From Actinomycetota bacterium (GTDB lineage: Bacteria; Actinomycetota; Acidimicrobiia; Acidimicrobiales; Poriferisodaliceae), in NCBI GenBank assembly GCA_002731665.1, contig PCCJ01000113.1, forward strand, positions 1 to 9,108: a DNA stretch of 9,108 bases, written 5' to 3'. The translations under genes were made by a program, and so were the position numbers. Within the stretch, counting starts at the first letter, position 1; each line of letters starts with the position of its first letter. This document shows, one piece after another, positions 1 to 6,585 of the stretch. The notes under the pieces are model-generated. The model was not told where the DNA came from, ran no database searches, and worked only from the letters and a program-made list of their open reading frames with translations.

Positions 1-807
1 TCACTATTAGCGAGACCAAGACATGATCCGATTACTCTCCTCGCCGGCGTCGCTGGGGCGATACCAAAAGTTGAAGTGGGCACCGCCGTTTTGCTTCCGG
101 CACTTCGCAACCCAGTTGTGCTCGCCCAACAGCTTGCGACCGTCGACCAGATTTCCGAAGGGCGACTGATTATCGGAGCGGGAATCGCGCCCGACACCCC
201 GGCCGTGCGCCAAGAGTTCGCTGCTGCCGGAGTTTCATTTGAACATCGGGTTGGGCGTTACATGGAAGGGATCCGATTATGTCGCGCCCTTTGGACTGGC
301 CAGCCGGTTTCGTGGGAAGGACGTTGGTCGGTGAACGCAGACGCTCTTGCTCCTGTCCCATATCGTGAAGGTGGTCCGCCGATTTGGAGCGCTGCGACTG
401 TTAGCGCTGGTATTGAAAGAGCTGCCAAGCACCACGATGGCTGGTTCCCAATCGGTCCTGATGCAACAACCTTCACAGCCAGAAACCAAGAGTTCAGAAA
501 AGCTGCTAGTAAGGCAGGCCGCAACCTCGAAAACCTCACCACAGCCATCTACCTGACCGTGTCGATTATGGACGATGCTTTCGAAGCTGAAGCCGCTATC
601 GACACTTACCTGGAAGATTACTACGGCGCACCGGCAACAGCGATGCGAAAGTTCCAGGCTTGCAAAGGTGGAACCGCCACTCAGGTCATCGACTTTATTC
701 GCTCTTTTGTAGAAGGTGGGGCCCAGCATCTAGTTATCCGCTGCGTCGGCGACCACAATATGATCCAGCAGGTTCTGTCCCGACGGCGCGATGAAATCCA
801 GACTTGA
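1..807 (+). CDS. LLM-class (luciferase-like) flavin/F420-dependent oxidoreductase, 5' truncated by window edge
   Basis: The frame is open from base 1, so 268 codons and the stop are present and the true start lies left of the window. A GTG at 76 would make a full-looking ORF, but the 25 codons before it (…DPITLLAGVAGAIPKVEV) read as the usual family strand and helix, so it is an internal Val. Seen motifs: VGTAVLLPALRNPVVLAQQL followed by ISEGRLIIGAGIAP (window residues about 27-64), a conserved R-x-x-R-Y-x-E-G-I…LW helix, and PPIWSAATVSAGIERAAKHHDGW, which is the flavin/F420 phosphate-side region of the bacterial luciferase-like TIM barrel. Family proteins are usually about 280-300 residues, so some 15-30 residues are missing. 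In actinobacteria these enzymes generally transfer hydride using F420H2, though some members use FMNH2. The substrate cannot be told. It converges on the MFS gene. Confidence 0.9.
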   Translation, partial: SLLARPRHDPITLLAGVAGAIPKVEVGTAVLLPALRNPVVLAQQLATVDQISEGRLIIGAGIAPDTPAVRQEFAAAGVSFEHRVGRYMEGIRLCRALWTGQPVSWEGRWSVNADALAPVPYREGGPPIWSAATVSAGIERAAKHHDGWFPIGPDATTFTARNQEFRKAASKAGRNLENLTTAIYLTVSIMDDAFEAEAAIDTYLEDYYGAPATAMRKFQACKGGTATQVIDFIRSFVEGGAQHLVIRCVGDHNMIQQVLSRRRDEIQT

Positions 808-945
808 GGTACTACTGAACGCTACGACCTGCGGGAGTTCCCATATTGAGTCGGGCTCGCAAACACTTATCTAGGAATTAGAAGAATTCATTAATGAAAG
901 TTCGCCTAAACGCTTCGTCACTAGCCGGCAAGCCTGGCAGACGGA

Positions 946-2322
946 TCAGTGATTGCGCGCCGGCGTGACCGAGAATACAGTTTGACCGCTTTCGTTGTCC
1001 TGCTCCGGCCCCGCTAACGCGTTTTGCTCACTCTGACCGTCTCGATCTTTGCCGACAACCGTTACCAGCACCCCTAGCACCAAAACCACTCCGAGGATCG
1101 CAGCGGCCAAATTAAGATCGAGATAACTACGATAGGACACAATGGCACCAGCCGAAATACCAGCGATTGCGCCAAAGGCCATCATGCACATGTCACCGGC
1201 GCCTTGAATACTGGCACTCTGTTCGACTGGAAAAGCTTCTGTTAGTAGTCCACTCGCCGCGATGATGCCGAAACACCAAGCGAGACCAATTACAGTCTGA
1301 CCGCCAGTAATTCCTAGAAATCCTTCGGGCGGCGTATATCCCGCCCACAAAGCACCCGCTGCACAAAGCACCCCAGATAAAACCAGCATTGGGTATCGCC
1401 CAATCTGGTCCACGAGCCGACCAACGAGTGGACTCAACGCGTACATACCCATTATGTGACTAAACAGCATGATGCTGATAGCGCCCTTGCTTTGCCCGCC
1501 GTCGTTCATGTGTAGTGGGGTGAGGGTCATCGTGCCAACCATCGTGGCCTGACTAATCATCATCCCGAGCACTGCTAGTCGCGCCTTAGAACTTCTGAGA
1601 ATTAGAGTCAGCGCAACTTTGAACGGCAGCCTTGTATCGTCCTTACCAGTGCCTACCCCTCCAGCAAGCACTAACGGGTCCGGCCGCAAGCGCACCTCTA
1701 CAATTGCAGCCGCAACGAGAAATAATAAGGCACCGGCAAGAAACGAACCTGCGTAGTCCGGAAGGCCGAAGCTGCGCCCGATGGGGTCGAACACCGACAG
1801 AGAAACCAATGAGCCGAATCCTGAACCGATTGATGTGGCTGCGACGACCAAGCCGATCGTCTGCGCTCGACGTTCGGGCTTAGCGAGGTCTGCTGCGGCG
1901 TATCGAGTCGCCATGTTCGTAGCGTTACCAATACCAACAAGGGCCACTCCCAAGGGCAAAAACAGAAACTGTCGAGTAATTGCCGCTAGCACACAAAGAA
2001 ACGCACCAATTGACCCAAGGACATAGCCCATTCGCAGACCAGGACGTCTACCGCCTCGCGCCATTAGGCGCGCCAACGGGAAAGACGCAAATGCAGCGCC
2101 AATTGATAGAGAAGCGGCGGCAAGGCCTGCCAAGGTCTTCGAGCCAGTAATGTCATCCGCTAACAAAGCCGTCACGGAGTAGCCAGACACCAACCCGATC
2201 CCGCCGCACATTTGACTAGCGAGCAGTGTTCGAACAGTCCGTCGCTGAACTTGCTCAATGTCATGGCCGCCGCTCGAAAGTTCTTCGTCAACGCCGAGTG
2301 TCCGATCATCGACCTTAGTCAC
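946..2322 (-). CDS. Major facilitator superfamily (MFS) transporter
   Basis: The 458-residue product has about twelve hydrophobic segments in two halves separated by a hydrophilic loop (about residues 211-236), the normal MFS plan for proton-coupled transport across the cytoplasmic membrane. Motif A-like loops occur in both halves: LARLMARGGRRPGLRMG at about 83-99 and GRLVDQIGRYPML at about 301-313. The stretch RYAAADLAKPERRAQTIGLV (140-159) is the conserved loop before TM5 in many actinobacterial permeases. Start choice: GTG at 2320-2322 has a strong Shine-Dalgarno, GAGGGGAG, seven bases upstream (2330-2337 on the complement). Residues 1-30 are hydrophilic and acidic, and the C-terminal tail (about 424-458) is polar. 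It is divergent from the cupredoxin gene across 78 bases. The transported compound cannot be assigned; export of a drug or metabolite is the general family expectation. Confidence 0.9.
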   Translation of the reverse strand: MTKVDDRTLGVDEELSSGGHDIEQVQRRTVRTLLASQMCGGIGLVSGYSVTALLADDITGSKTLAGLAAASLSIGAAFASFPLARLMARGGRRPGLRMGYVLGSIGAFLCVLAAITRQFLFLPLGVALVGIGNATNMATRYAAADLAKPERRAQTIGLVVAATSIGSGFGSLVSLSVFDPIGRSFGLPDYAGSFLAGALLFLVAAAIVEVRLRPDPLVLAGGVGTGKDDTRLPFKVALTLILRSSKARLAVLGMMISQATMVGTMTLTPLHMNDGGQSKGAISIMLFSHIMGMYALSPLVGRLVDQIGRYPMLVLSGVLCAAGALWAGYTPPEGFLGITGGQTVIGLAWCFGIIAASGLLTEAFPVEQSASIQGAGDMCMMAFGAIAGISAGAIVSYRSYLDLNLAAAILGVVLVLGVLVTVVGKDRDGQSEQNALAGPEQDNESGQTVFSVTPARNH

Positions 2323-2329
2323 GCACGAG

Positions 2330-2337
2330 CTCCCCTC
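2330..2337 (-). promoter_or_regulatory. Shine-Dalgarno of the MFS transporter gene
   Basis: On the complement the sequence reads GAGGGGAG with seven bases before the GTG start at 2322. It decides this start over a second GTG four bases upstream that is out of frame. Confidence 0.7.
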
Positions 2338-2347
2338 AGCTGTTTTG

Positions 2348-2362
2348 CTGCTGAGCCAGCAG
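2348..2362. promoter_or_regulatory. Inverted repeat in the divergent MFS/cupredoxin spacer (possible operator)
   Basis: CTGCTG-AGC-CAGCAG is a perfect six-base dyad with a three-base centre. It sits between the divergent starts at 2322 (-) and 2401 (+). About 13 bases to its right, TATCAT (2375-2380, +) overlaps TATGAT (2376-2381, -), so a -10-like hexamer can be read in each direction. No convincing -35 box was found for either. Its place in a short divergent spacer suggests shared control, but a dyad this short can arise by chance. Confidence 0.35.
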
Positions 2363-2400
2363 ACTGCGAAACCTTATCATACCGATTACACTTAAAAATC

Positions 2401-2808
2401 GTGAGCGCTACCTGGGTCCGGACTTCCGGCGGTCACTCGGATCGTTCCCCGAGAGCCGTGTTGGTACTTTTCGCTATTGTGGCGGCTGCGATGACTATCG
2501 GCAGCGTGGCTCTTAGCCATTTTATTGGCCAGCCAGAACCTGAACATCACGTGATCACTATCCCGGCCGGGACCGCTTTAACCATTAGCTCGGGACAAGA
2601 GGTTGACATCATCCCTGCAGACCTCGAATTCAGGCTTCGAGACCAGCTCACCGTCATCAACGAGGACTCAACAGCACATCGGATCGGTCCCTTCATCATT
2701 GCCTCTGGCGATCGGCTCGACACAAAGTTTGCTGAGGCCGTTACCGTCGAGGGGTTCTGTTCGCTTCATTCGAGCGGCCGCGTAACTATCAACGTTGGAG
2801 GGACCTAA
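2401..2808 (+). CDS. Membrane-anchored cupredoxin-like protein
   Basis: The predicted product has 135 residues. Residues 19-41 form one hydrophobic helix (AVLVLFAIVAAAMTIGSVAL) after a basic N-terminus, and the rest would face outward. The outer part (about 48-135) reads as a cupredoxin beta-sandwich: LTVINEDSTAHRIGP, then VEGFCSLHSSGRVTINV. His93, Cys120 and His123 fit the type I copper ligands. The usual axial Met after C-x-x-H is not visible; Gly126 stands where amicyanin-like proteins have Met. Start: the frame stays open upstream into the antisense of the MFS gene, with an ATG at 2212, but that would overlap the divergent gene by over 100 bases. GTG 2401 is the only start in the spacer. 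It has no Shine-Dalgarno, so the mRNA may be leaderless. The stop overlaps the next start (TAATG), implying translational coupling. A copper or electron-transfer role is inference. Confidence 0.75.
   Translation: MSATWVRTSGGHSDRSPRAVLVLFAIVAAAMTIGSVALSHFIGQPEPEHHVITIPAGTALTISSGQEVDIIPADLEFRLRDQLTVINEDSTAHRIGPFIIASGDRLDTKFAEAVTVEGFCSLHSSGRVTINVGGT
2797..2802 (+). promoter_or_regulatory. Shine-Dalgarno inside the cupredoxin 3' end for the coupled lipoprotein gene
   Basis: GGAGGG lies five bases before ATG 2808. It is within the last codons of the cupredoxin gene, which supports the TAATG one-base overlap as a genuine coupled start. Confidence 0.7.
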
Positions 2809-3659
2809 TGAGCAGTGTGCAAAAAGAGCGCAATACGGTAATTAAGAGGGAAGCCATTTGGATAGTTGCTGCTGCATCGATGCTTGTTGTATCCGCTTGT
2901 GGTTCTAGTGATGGCCCATCTCAGTCTTCTGCGATTGGTTCGGAGATAATTACTGCGGGTCGCTCCCCGAGTACCACCTATGTTGACTTGACTGTCCCTG
3001 ACCCTGACACCTCAGAGGCAGGCGTGAGTATAGATTTTGAGTTACCTGAGTTAGAGCGCCACGCTCAGTCCCGGCCGTGGATCGACGTAGAACGTGTCCG
3101 AACTCTGATTGAGATTCATGGAAATGCAGATCCACCATTTAAGGATGCAGACAAAGCTGATGGTCTCGTGCATCTGTTGAATATTTGGGATGTGCCGTTA
3201 GATCAGGCAGAAGCTCTGCTTGATGAGGCAATGGTGAAGTGGCGTGTGGTGCAGCGTGACTGCGAGGGTTTGGCTGTTACTGAAGACTGGCGTCCGGGTA
3301 GAGTTAATCTGTCTGTGATCGATGATCTCGTTGTTGGCTGGCAGATAGAGGCCGTTGAGCATGCACATGGAAGTACCTGGTGTGCAAATAACGCAGATGA
3401 CACTGACCCTGTGCACGGGATTCTTGGCGTTGAGCTCTTTGAAGCAGCAGCGATACTCGATACGAAAGAAGTCACATGGAGATTAACGGGAAGGGACTGC
3501 GAGCCTTTGCCAGTGACGATGGATTTGCAGCCAGGAAGACTTAATTTGGCCACCTTCTTTGGCGTTGTAGTTCGCTACTCGATAGAGGGTTGGGAAGGCC
3601 CAGACCACGTCTACAAACTGGAACCGCAGCCAATTTGCCCGATTGTCCCGGGAAACTAA
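2808..3659 (+). CDS. Lipoprotein with two I78-inhibitor-like repeats
   Basis: The 283-residue product begins with a signal peptide ending in the lipobox VVSAC (Cys31), so a lipid-anchored extracytoplasmic protein is expected. A low-complexity Ser/Thr/Pro spacer follows (32-70). Two homologous units then occur: about residues 118-192, with WRVVQRDCEGLAVTEDWRPG, and about 201-277, with WRLTGRDCEPLPVTMDLQPG. Both continue with R-[VL]-N-L and a V-V hydrophobic strand. The VT-x-D-x-x-P-x-R-[LV]-N core resembles the conserved strand of peptidase inhibitor I78/potato-inhibitor-like domains, recalled from family knowledge and not searched. Each unit has one Cys in the RDC turn (152, 231) and one near its end (192, 277), suggesting one disulfide per unit. 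It overlaps the cupredoxin stop by one base, so the two are probably co-expressed. Protease inhibition is possible but unproven. Confidence 0.85.
   Translation: MSSVQKERNTVIKREAIWIVAAASMLVVSACGSSDGPSQSSAIGSEIITAGRSPSTTYVDLTVPDPDTSEAGVSIDFELPELERHAQSRPWIDVERVRTLIEIHGNADPPFKDADKADGLVHLLNIWDVPLDQAEALLDEAMVKWRVVQRDCEGLAVTEDWRPGRVNLSVIDDLVVGWQIEAVEHAHGSTWCANNADDTDPVHGILGVELFEAAAILDTKEVTWRLTGRDCEPLPVTMDLQPGRLNLATFFGVVVRYSIEGWEGPDHVYKLEPQPICPIVPGN
3159..3638 (+). repeat. Tandem duplicated protein module (two units) within the lipoprotein gene
   Basis: Unit 1 covers 3159-3383 and unit 2 covers 3408-3638. Aligned on the RDC turn they are 79 codons apart and share W-R, R-D-C-E, L-x-V-T, D, P-G-R, N-L and V-V. 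The similarity is clear at protein level and low in DNA, so the duplication is old. Confidence 0.75.
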
Positions 3660-3799
3660 ACCGCTGACGACTTCGTATGGCCCGAGGGAGAATTGAAGAT
3701 TGTAGTTCCTTTAGCTATCACCTACCTTGAGGAGGGCGGTTACGACTTCTTATCGTTATCTGATACAAATTTTCTTGGCAAGGCCGCTTTTAGTTGGAA
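3660..3799 (+). other. Gene-free stretch after the lipoprotein stop
   Basis: The lipoprotein's own frame stays open for 49 codons beyond its TAA, up to TAG at 3807, and reads like a possible protein tail (ADDFVWPEGELKIVVPLAIT). At this base composition an open run of that length has roughly a one-in-ten chance, so it may mean nothing. No terminator hairpin with a T-tract was seen. Confidence 0.3.
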
Positions 3800-4225
3800 A
3801 TGTCGATAGCGAGAACAGCTCCTGACACGGAAACCTCGTATCGCAAAACCGAGCGATGGAAGGATCCGATAAACAAATTCTTCAAACACTGGGGCGGCTT
3901 CACCTGCGCCTACATGACTGGGATGCTACCCCACTGATTTCTTATAGATCGCTTTAGCCGTCGTTGGAGTACACGGACGTATGCTTCATGCGCTGGTGTA
4001 TGGACGCATCCTGGTTCAAAAAAAGGACAACTTCCCTTTACTCGGAAAGTTCACCGAATCAGTGGCTAACAAGGGCGCCGATTTCATCGGTCATGTTGGT
4101 TCTATATAGGTCCACGCGTCGAGTATCTACGCGAGCAACATCCGGGCCTTCTGCGACCCGGTGTCGGCCACCTACGAGATGCCGTTCCACATGGCGGGAA
4201 TTATCCTCTTCTACGCCGCCCATAG
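3800..4225 (+). pseudogene. Eroded gene of unknown family
   Basis: No intact ORF explains this stretch, but three protein-like blocks follow one another. Block A, 3800-3934 (ATG, then RWKDPINKFFKHWGGFTCAY), ends at TGA 3935. Block B, 3948-4106 in the +1-shifted frame (HGRMLHALVYGRILV… then GADFIGHVGSI), ends at TAG 4107. Block C, 4110 to about 4220, continues in block B's frame (YASNIRAFCDPVSATYEMPF, then HMAGIILFYAA). In block C, 32 of 35 codons from 4116 end in G or C, which happens in no other frame there, so this was once translated. One frameshift and one or two stops therefore break a former protein of about 140 residues or more. The family was not recognised. A competing ORF from 3964 to 4245 is in a different frame and looks like a shadow. 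Confidence 0.5.
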
Positions 4226-4251
4226 ACAAATTTTTACTGTCGTAGTCACAA
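4226..4251 (+). repeat. 26-bp dispersed direct repeat, left copy
   Basis: The copy at 7776-7801 matches 24 of 26 bases; both contain TTTTACTGTC followed by TAGTCACAA. The differences are at bases 6 and 17 of the unit (T/C and G/A). This copy follows the eroded gene and ends 28 bases before the next gene's start. The repeat is too long to be chance, and its function is unknown. Confidence 0.75.
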
Positions 4252-4279
4252 ACTATGTTCCAGATTTCTGGTACTCACA

Positions 4280-4588
4280 GTGTCTATGACAAGAGTTAAG
4301 ACAAGTCTGAGGATCATTTTTCTTTGCTTCGTTACGACGGTATTTATTTTTTTGGCTACTAGTTGCAGCAATGATTCCGCAAACAAAGAATTCTCTCTAC
4401 CACCAGAAATTGAAGTTATCGATGAGGCAAAACCTAAGAGAATCTGCACAGAGCTGTTCTACCAAATCGAATATCTAAGAGGTTCCGCTGTGCTAACCGC
4501 CTCAGCCGAAGCAGCGGTATACGCCTTACAAAGAGATTTCATTCTCTTAGACTGCGCTGTCCTTAATCTTGGCGGTCTGTCTGAGTGA
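4280..4588 (+). CDS. Small predicted lipoprotein, unknown function
   Basis: The 102-residue product starts GTG at 4280, with an in-frame ATG at 4286 as an equally possible start; no clear Shine-Dalgarno favours either. The N-terminus is basic (R5, K7, R11), followed by a hydrophobic core and LATSC, a reasonable lipobox with Cys29 as the lipidated residue. Residues 30-52 are polar and proline-containing, and 53-96 look like one or two helices with Cys56 and Cys92 (ICTELFYQIEYLRG, then ALQRDFILLDCAVL). No family was recognised. The left 26-bp repeat and a short dyad (CCAGA-TT-TCTGG, 4260-4271) lie just upstream. Its stop TGA overlaps a GTG (GTGA, 4585-4588), which could start a 44-codon ORF. 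Confidence 0.6.
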   Translation: MSMTRVKTSLRIIFLCFVTTVFIFLATSCSNDSANKEFSLPPEIEVIDEAKPKRICTELFYQIEYLRGSAVLTASAEAAVYALQRDFILLDCAVLNLGGLSE

Positions 4589-4719
4589 TATCATCATTAG
4601 CCGCTTCAATTAGCATAATTCAAGCTTTGGAACGCTGCGATCTGTTGACCGAGGAGCTGCCTGCTATCTCGCTCACGTCAGTTTCGAGCCGAAAGGCTGA
4701 GACCGAAATACAGAAATAA
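4585..4719 (+). CDS. Possible 44-residue ORF overlapping the lipoprotein stop
   Basis: It starts with GTG sharing three bases with the upstream TGA (GTGA arrangement) and ends at TAA 4717-4719. The translation is VISSLAASISIIQALERCDL, then LTEELPAISLTS and a charged tail. It could be a coupled small protein, or the true C-terminus of the lipoprotein lost by a frameshift near 4585. No homologue is recognised and no Shine-Dalgarno is visible, so confidence is low. The remaining bases to 4825 are AT-rich and show no gene. Confidence 0.25.
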   Translation: MISSLAASISIIQALERCDLLTEELPAISLTSVSSRKAETEIQK

Positions 4720-4825
4720 ATCCATGAACAGCTAGCAAAAAGTATGAACTCATTAAACGCCACTAAATAACCGACTCACTCGCACGACAAACTTCGCTTT
4801 GGCAGGTCCTTGTATCTCTGCGCCT

Positions 4826-5185
4826 CTATGCGTTAATCATGATCATTAGCATCACTGTGCTACCAAGCATCGCAAGAGCATTTAGGATCAGATAAACAGG
4901 AAACGGGGCTTTGTTGAAGTTGGTGCCAAACGCTGTTGACGCAAGACCTTCGTCCATGTCCGCCCGCATCGCGGCTATATCCATAATCGCTCCGTGAGAA
5001 CCAAACCACAAAAACAATCCGACGACCGCGACTGTTATGGATAGCGCAAACTCCGCATTGTCACTCAACGAACCAAACGAACTCGCTACCGCTATTCCTA
5101 CGATCATCAACACTAGACATTTCAGACACACCCACAGCATCTCCGCTCGGTGTTCAATCCAACTACGAAGCTCACCTTGTTCCAT
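4826..5185 (-). CDS. Small three-helix integral membrane protein, unknown function
   Basis: The 119-residue product has three hydrophobic segments at about 18-38, 44-66 and 95-117, joined by a short loop (SLSDNAE) and a longer polar loop (about 68-93) rich in Asp, Ala and Met. The N-terminal 17 residues are charged and amphipathic. Start choice: ATG 5183-5185 has GGAG five bases upstream (5191-5194 on the complement). An in-frame GTG one codon earlier (5188) could use AGAGG at 5198-5202 instead. No family was recognised. It is downstream of the alpha/beta hydrolase on the same strand with a gap of about 120 bases, so read-through transcription is possible but coupling is not. Confidence 0.65.
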   Translation of the reverse strand: MEQGELRSWIEHRAEMLWVCLKCLVLMIVGIAVASSFGSLSDNAEFALSITVAVVGLFLWFGSHGAIMDIAAMRADMDEGLASTAFGTNFNKAPFPVYLILNALAMLGSTVMLMIMINA

Positions 5186-5306
5186 CACATCTCCAATCCT
5201 CTGTTCGATGAGATCGACTATAGAAGATCTGAGTTCACTTCGCCTTCCGCTAATTTATCTTAGTCAGTAGGCACGACAACCGTTTGGTGGGTGATCTCTG
5301 ATCGTC

Positions 5307-6152
5307 TCACGTCCCGAGTTGCTCGATGGCGGCAAGAAATTCAAGCAACGCAGCGTTCCAAGCCACGGGTTGTTCGAAGTACGGGCTATGCCCGGCATTG
5401 GGAATTTGTACAAATTGTGCCCCTCTAATCAGATTCGCAGAATCATGTAGCATTGAAGAGGGAAAAATTTGGTCGTGCTCACCCGCAATGAATAGAACCG
5501 GGATATTGAGATTATCGAAGCCTGCGTGGTCAATCGTGAATTCAAGCACCTCTCCCAGCCGGTCAAGCGGCGGTGAGTGAAACGAACCCAATGTTTGATA
5601 CAAGAATGCGTGAGCGAGATCGCGATCAGCGTCGCCGGTCCACAGAGCAAGGTGTCCTCCAACTAGGGGGAGCGCTCGTTTTCCCTGCAGTCCACCGGCT
5701 TCACGGAATTCCTTATACGCCCGGCGAAGATCGCTAGTCCAAAGGCCGCCAACAGTGTCGGCGTAGGTCACCGATGTCACTCGCTCGCTGAATAGCGAAA
5801 GGAACGCCGAAACGTGCCAGCCTCCCATTGATTGCCCGACTAGATGCGCCTCAGATATTTCGAGATGGTCAAGCACCGCAGCTAGATCATTAGCTGCATT
5901 GGTCGGCGCCAATTGACCGGTTCGATTTGTGGAATTGCCGAAGCCGCGGCTATCCCATGTCAACACTCTGAAATGCTGGCCAATTACCGGGACTTGCTGA
6001 TACCACGCAGCATGAGAACCACCTGCTCCATGAGACAGAACGACTACTGGCCGCTGATCAGCCGTTCCGGTTTCAGCCTCGCGAGCCAACTCCCAATAGA
6101 TCTCTTCCCCACCAATATGAGCGGCTCCAGTTAACAATTCAAGATTTTTCAT
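5307..6152 (-). CDS. Alpha/beta-fold hydrolase
   Basis: Counting from GTG 6179 (290 residues), the fold markers are in order: the oxyanion strand VVVLSHGAGGS (45-55), the D-x-R-G-x-G-x-S loop (76-83), the nucleophile elbow GQSMGG with Ser117, a cap region (about 145-215), the acid in AGEHDQIFP (Asp236) and the catalytic His in NAGHSPYFEQP (His264). The triad is complete, so an active serine hydrolase of esterase, lactonase or C-C-hydrolase type is expected in the cytosol; no signal peptide is seen and the substrate is open. Start: GTG 6179 has no usable Shine-Dalgarno. ATG 6152 (residue 10) has GAGG 11 bases upstream, and two TTG codons lie between. The first nine residues are not part of the fold, so the 281-residue form is preferred here; the 6179 start remains possible. 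Confidence 0.88.
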   Translation of the reverse strand: MKNLELLTGAAHIGGEEIYWELAREAETGTADQRPVVVLSHGAGGSHAAWYQQVPVIGQHFRVLTWDSRGFGNSTNRTGQLAPTNAANDLAAVLDHLEISEAHLVGQSMGGWHVSAFLSLFSERVTSVTYADTVGGLWTSDLRRAYKEFREAGGLQGKRALPLVGGHLALWTGDADRDLAHAFLYQTLGSFHSPPLDRLGEVLEFTIDHAGFDNLNIPVLFIAGEHDQIFPSSMLHDSANLIRGAQFVQIPNAGHSPYFEQPVAWNAALLEFLAAIEQLGT

Positions 6153-6518
6153 CAACAAGTTAACCTCAGCAGTCTCCACCTGTGGTTAAGGCTAATAGCT
6201 TGACTAGAGCCCCCGACATCAGAGCAATGAGCTACAGCAGCGCTATCTGCTACTTGAATGCCTGCGCTCTCCTAGGGAACTTCCCGGTTTCGTTCTAAAA
6301 ACGCATTCGAGCTGTATGCACTAGATCAACAACAACGTCGTCTCGATGACTTGGATTCCGGTAGGGATGGCACACGAATTGAGGCCTCGACGCCTTGCAT
6401 CTCGTTCATGTTATGGTGCTTCGGCTGACTTATTGATCGAAAGTTTTCTAACGAACACTGGCCTCTACTTTAAGTGATTTACATCTATTTGAGCGAAGCA
6501 CTAACGTCTTCAAAGAGA

Positions 6519-6524
6519 TACAAT
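6519..6524 (+). promoter_or_regulatory. Candidate -10 hexamer for the nitroreductase gene
   Basis: TACAAT differs from TATAAT at one base and lies 61 bases before ATG 6586. No TTGACA-like box is seen at 16-18 bases upstream (TTGAGC at 6489 is too far). Weak evidence. Confidence 0.25.
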
Positions 6525-6552
6525 TCAAACAAATGTTCAGTAAGATTACTTA

Positions 6553-6567
6553 TTAGCCCAAGGCTAA
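6553..6567 (+). promoter_or_regulatory. Small hairpin/dyad just upstream of the nitroreductase ribosome binding site
   Basis: TTAGCC-CAA-GGCTAA is a perfect six-base inverted repeat ending five bases before the Shine-Dalgarno AGAAGGGG (6573-6580). As RNA it would be a short stem next to the ribosome site; as DNA it could bind a regulator. Neither is shown. Confidence 0.3.
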
Positions 6568-6585
6568 GTATTAGAAGGGGTAAAT

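Larger units (their letters stand above)
6180..6585. other. Intergenic region between divergent hydrolase and nitroreductase genes
   Basis: No supported gene was found on either strand. Small dyads are present: GGGAA-C-TTCCC at 6275-6285, GAGGCCTC at 6381-6388 and TTAGCC-CAA-GGCTAA at 6553-6567. A -10-like TACAAT occurs at 6519-6524 without a good -35. The region presumably holds the two divergent promoters. Confidence 0.5.

Noticed and set aside
875..889. GAATT-AGAAG-AATTC stem between the convergent LLM and MFS genes as a terminator
   Set aside because: It is a short AT-rich five-base stem without a T-run. No convincing terminator was found in 808-945.
2212..2400. Upstream extension of the cupredoxin ORF to ATG 2212
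   Set aside because: It would run over 100 bases antisense into the MFS coding region, and the extra residues look like a shadow translation with no domain or signal sequence.
3964..4245. 93-residue plus-strand ORF in the gene-free stretch
   Set aside because: Its composition (Arg, Ser, Thr and Pro rich) is typical of a shifted frame of GC3-biased DNA. The adjacent frame has the coding bias in 4116-4220.
6227..6298. Short 23-codon ORF upstream of the hydrolase
   Set aside because: There is no ribosome site, the length is well within chance, and no recognisable peptide is encoded.
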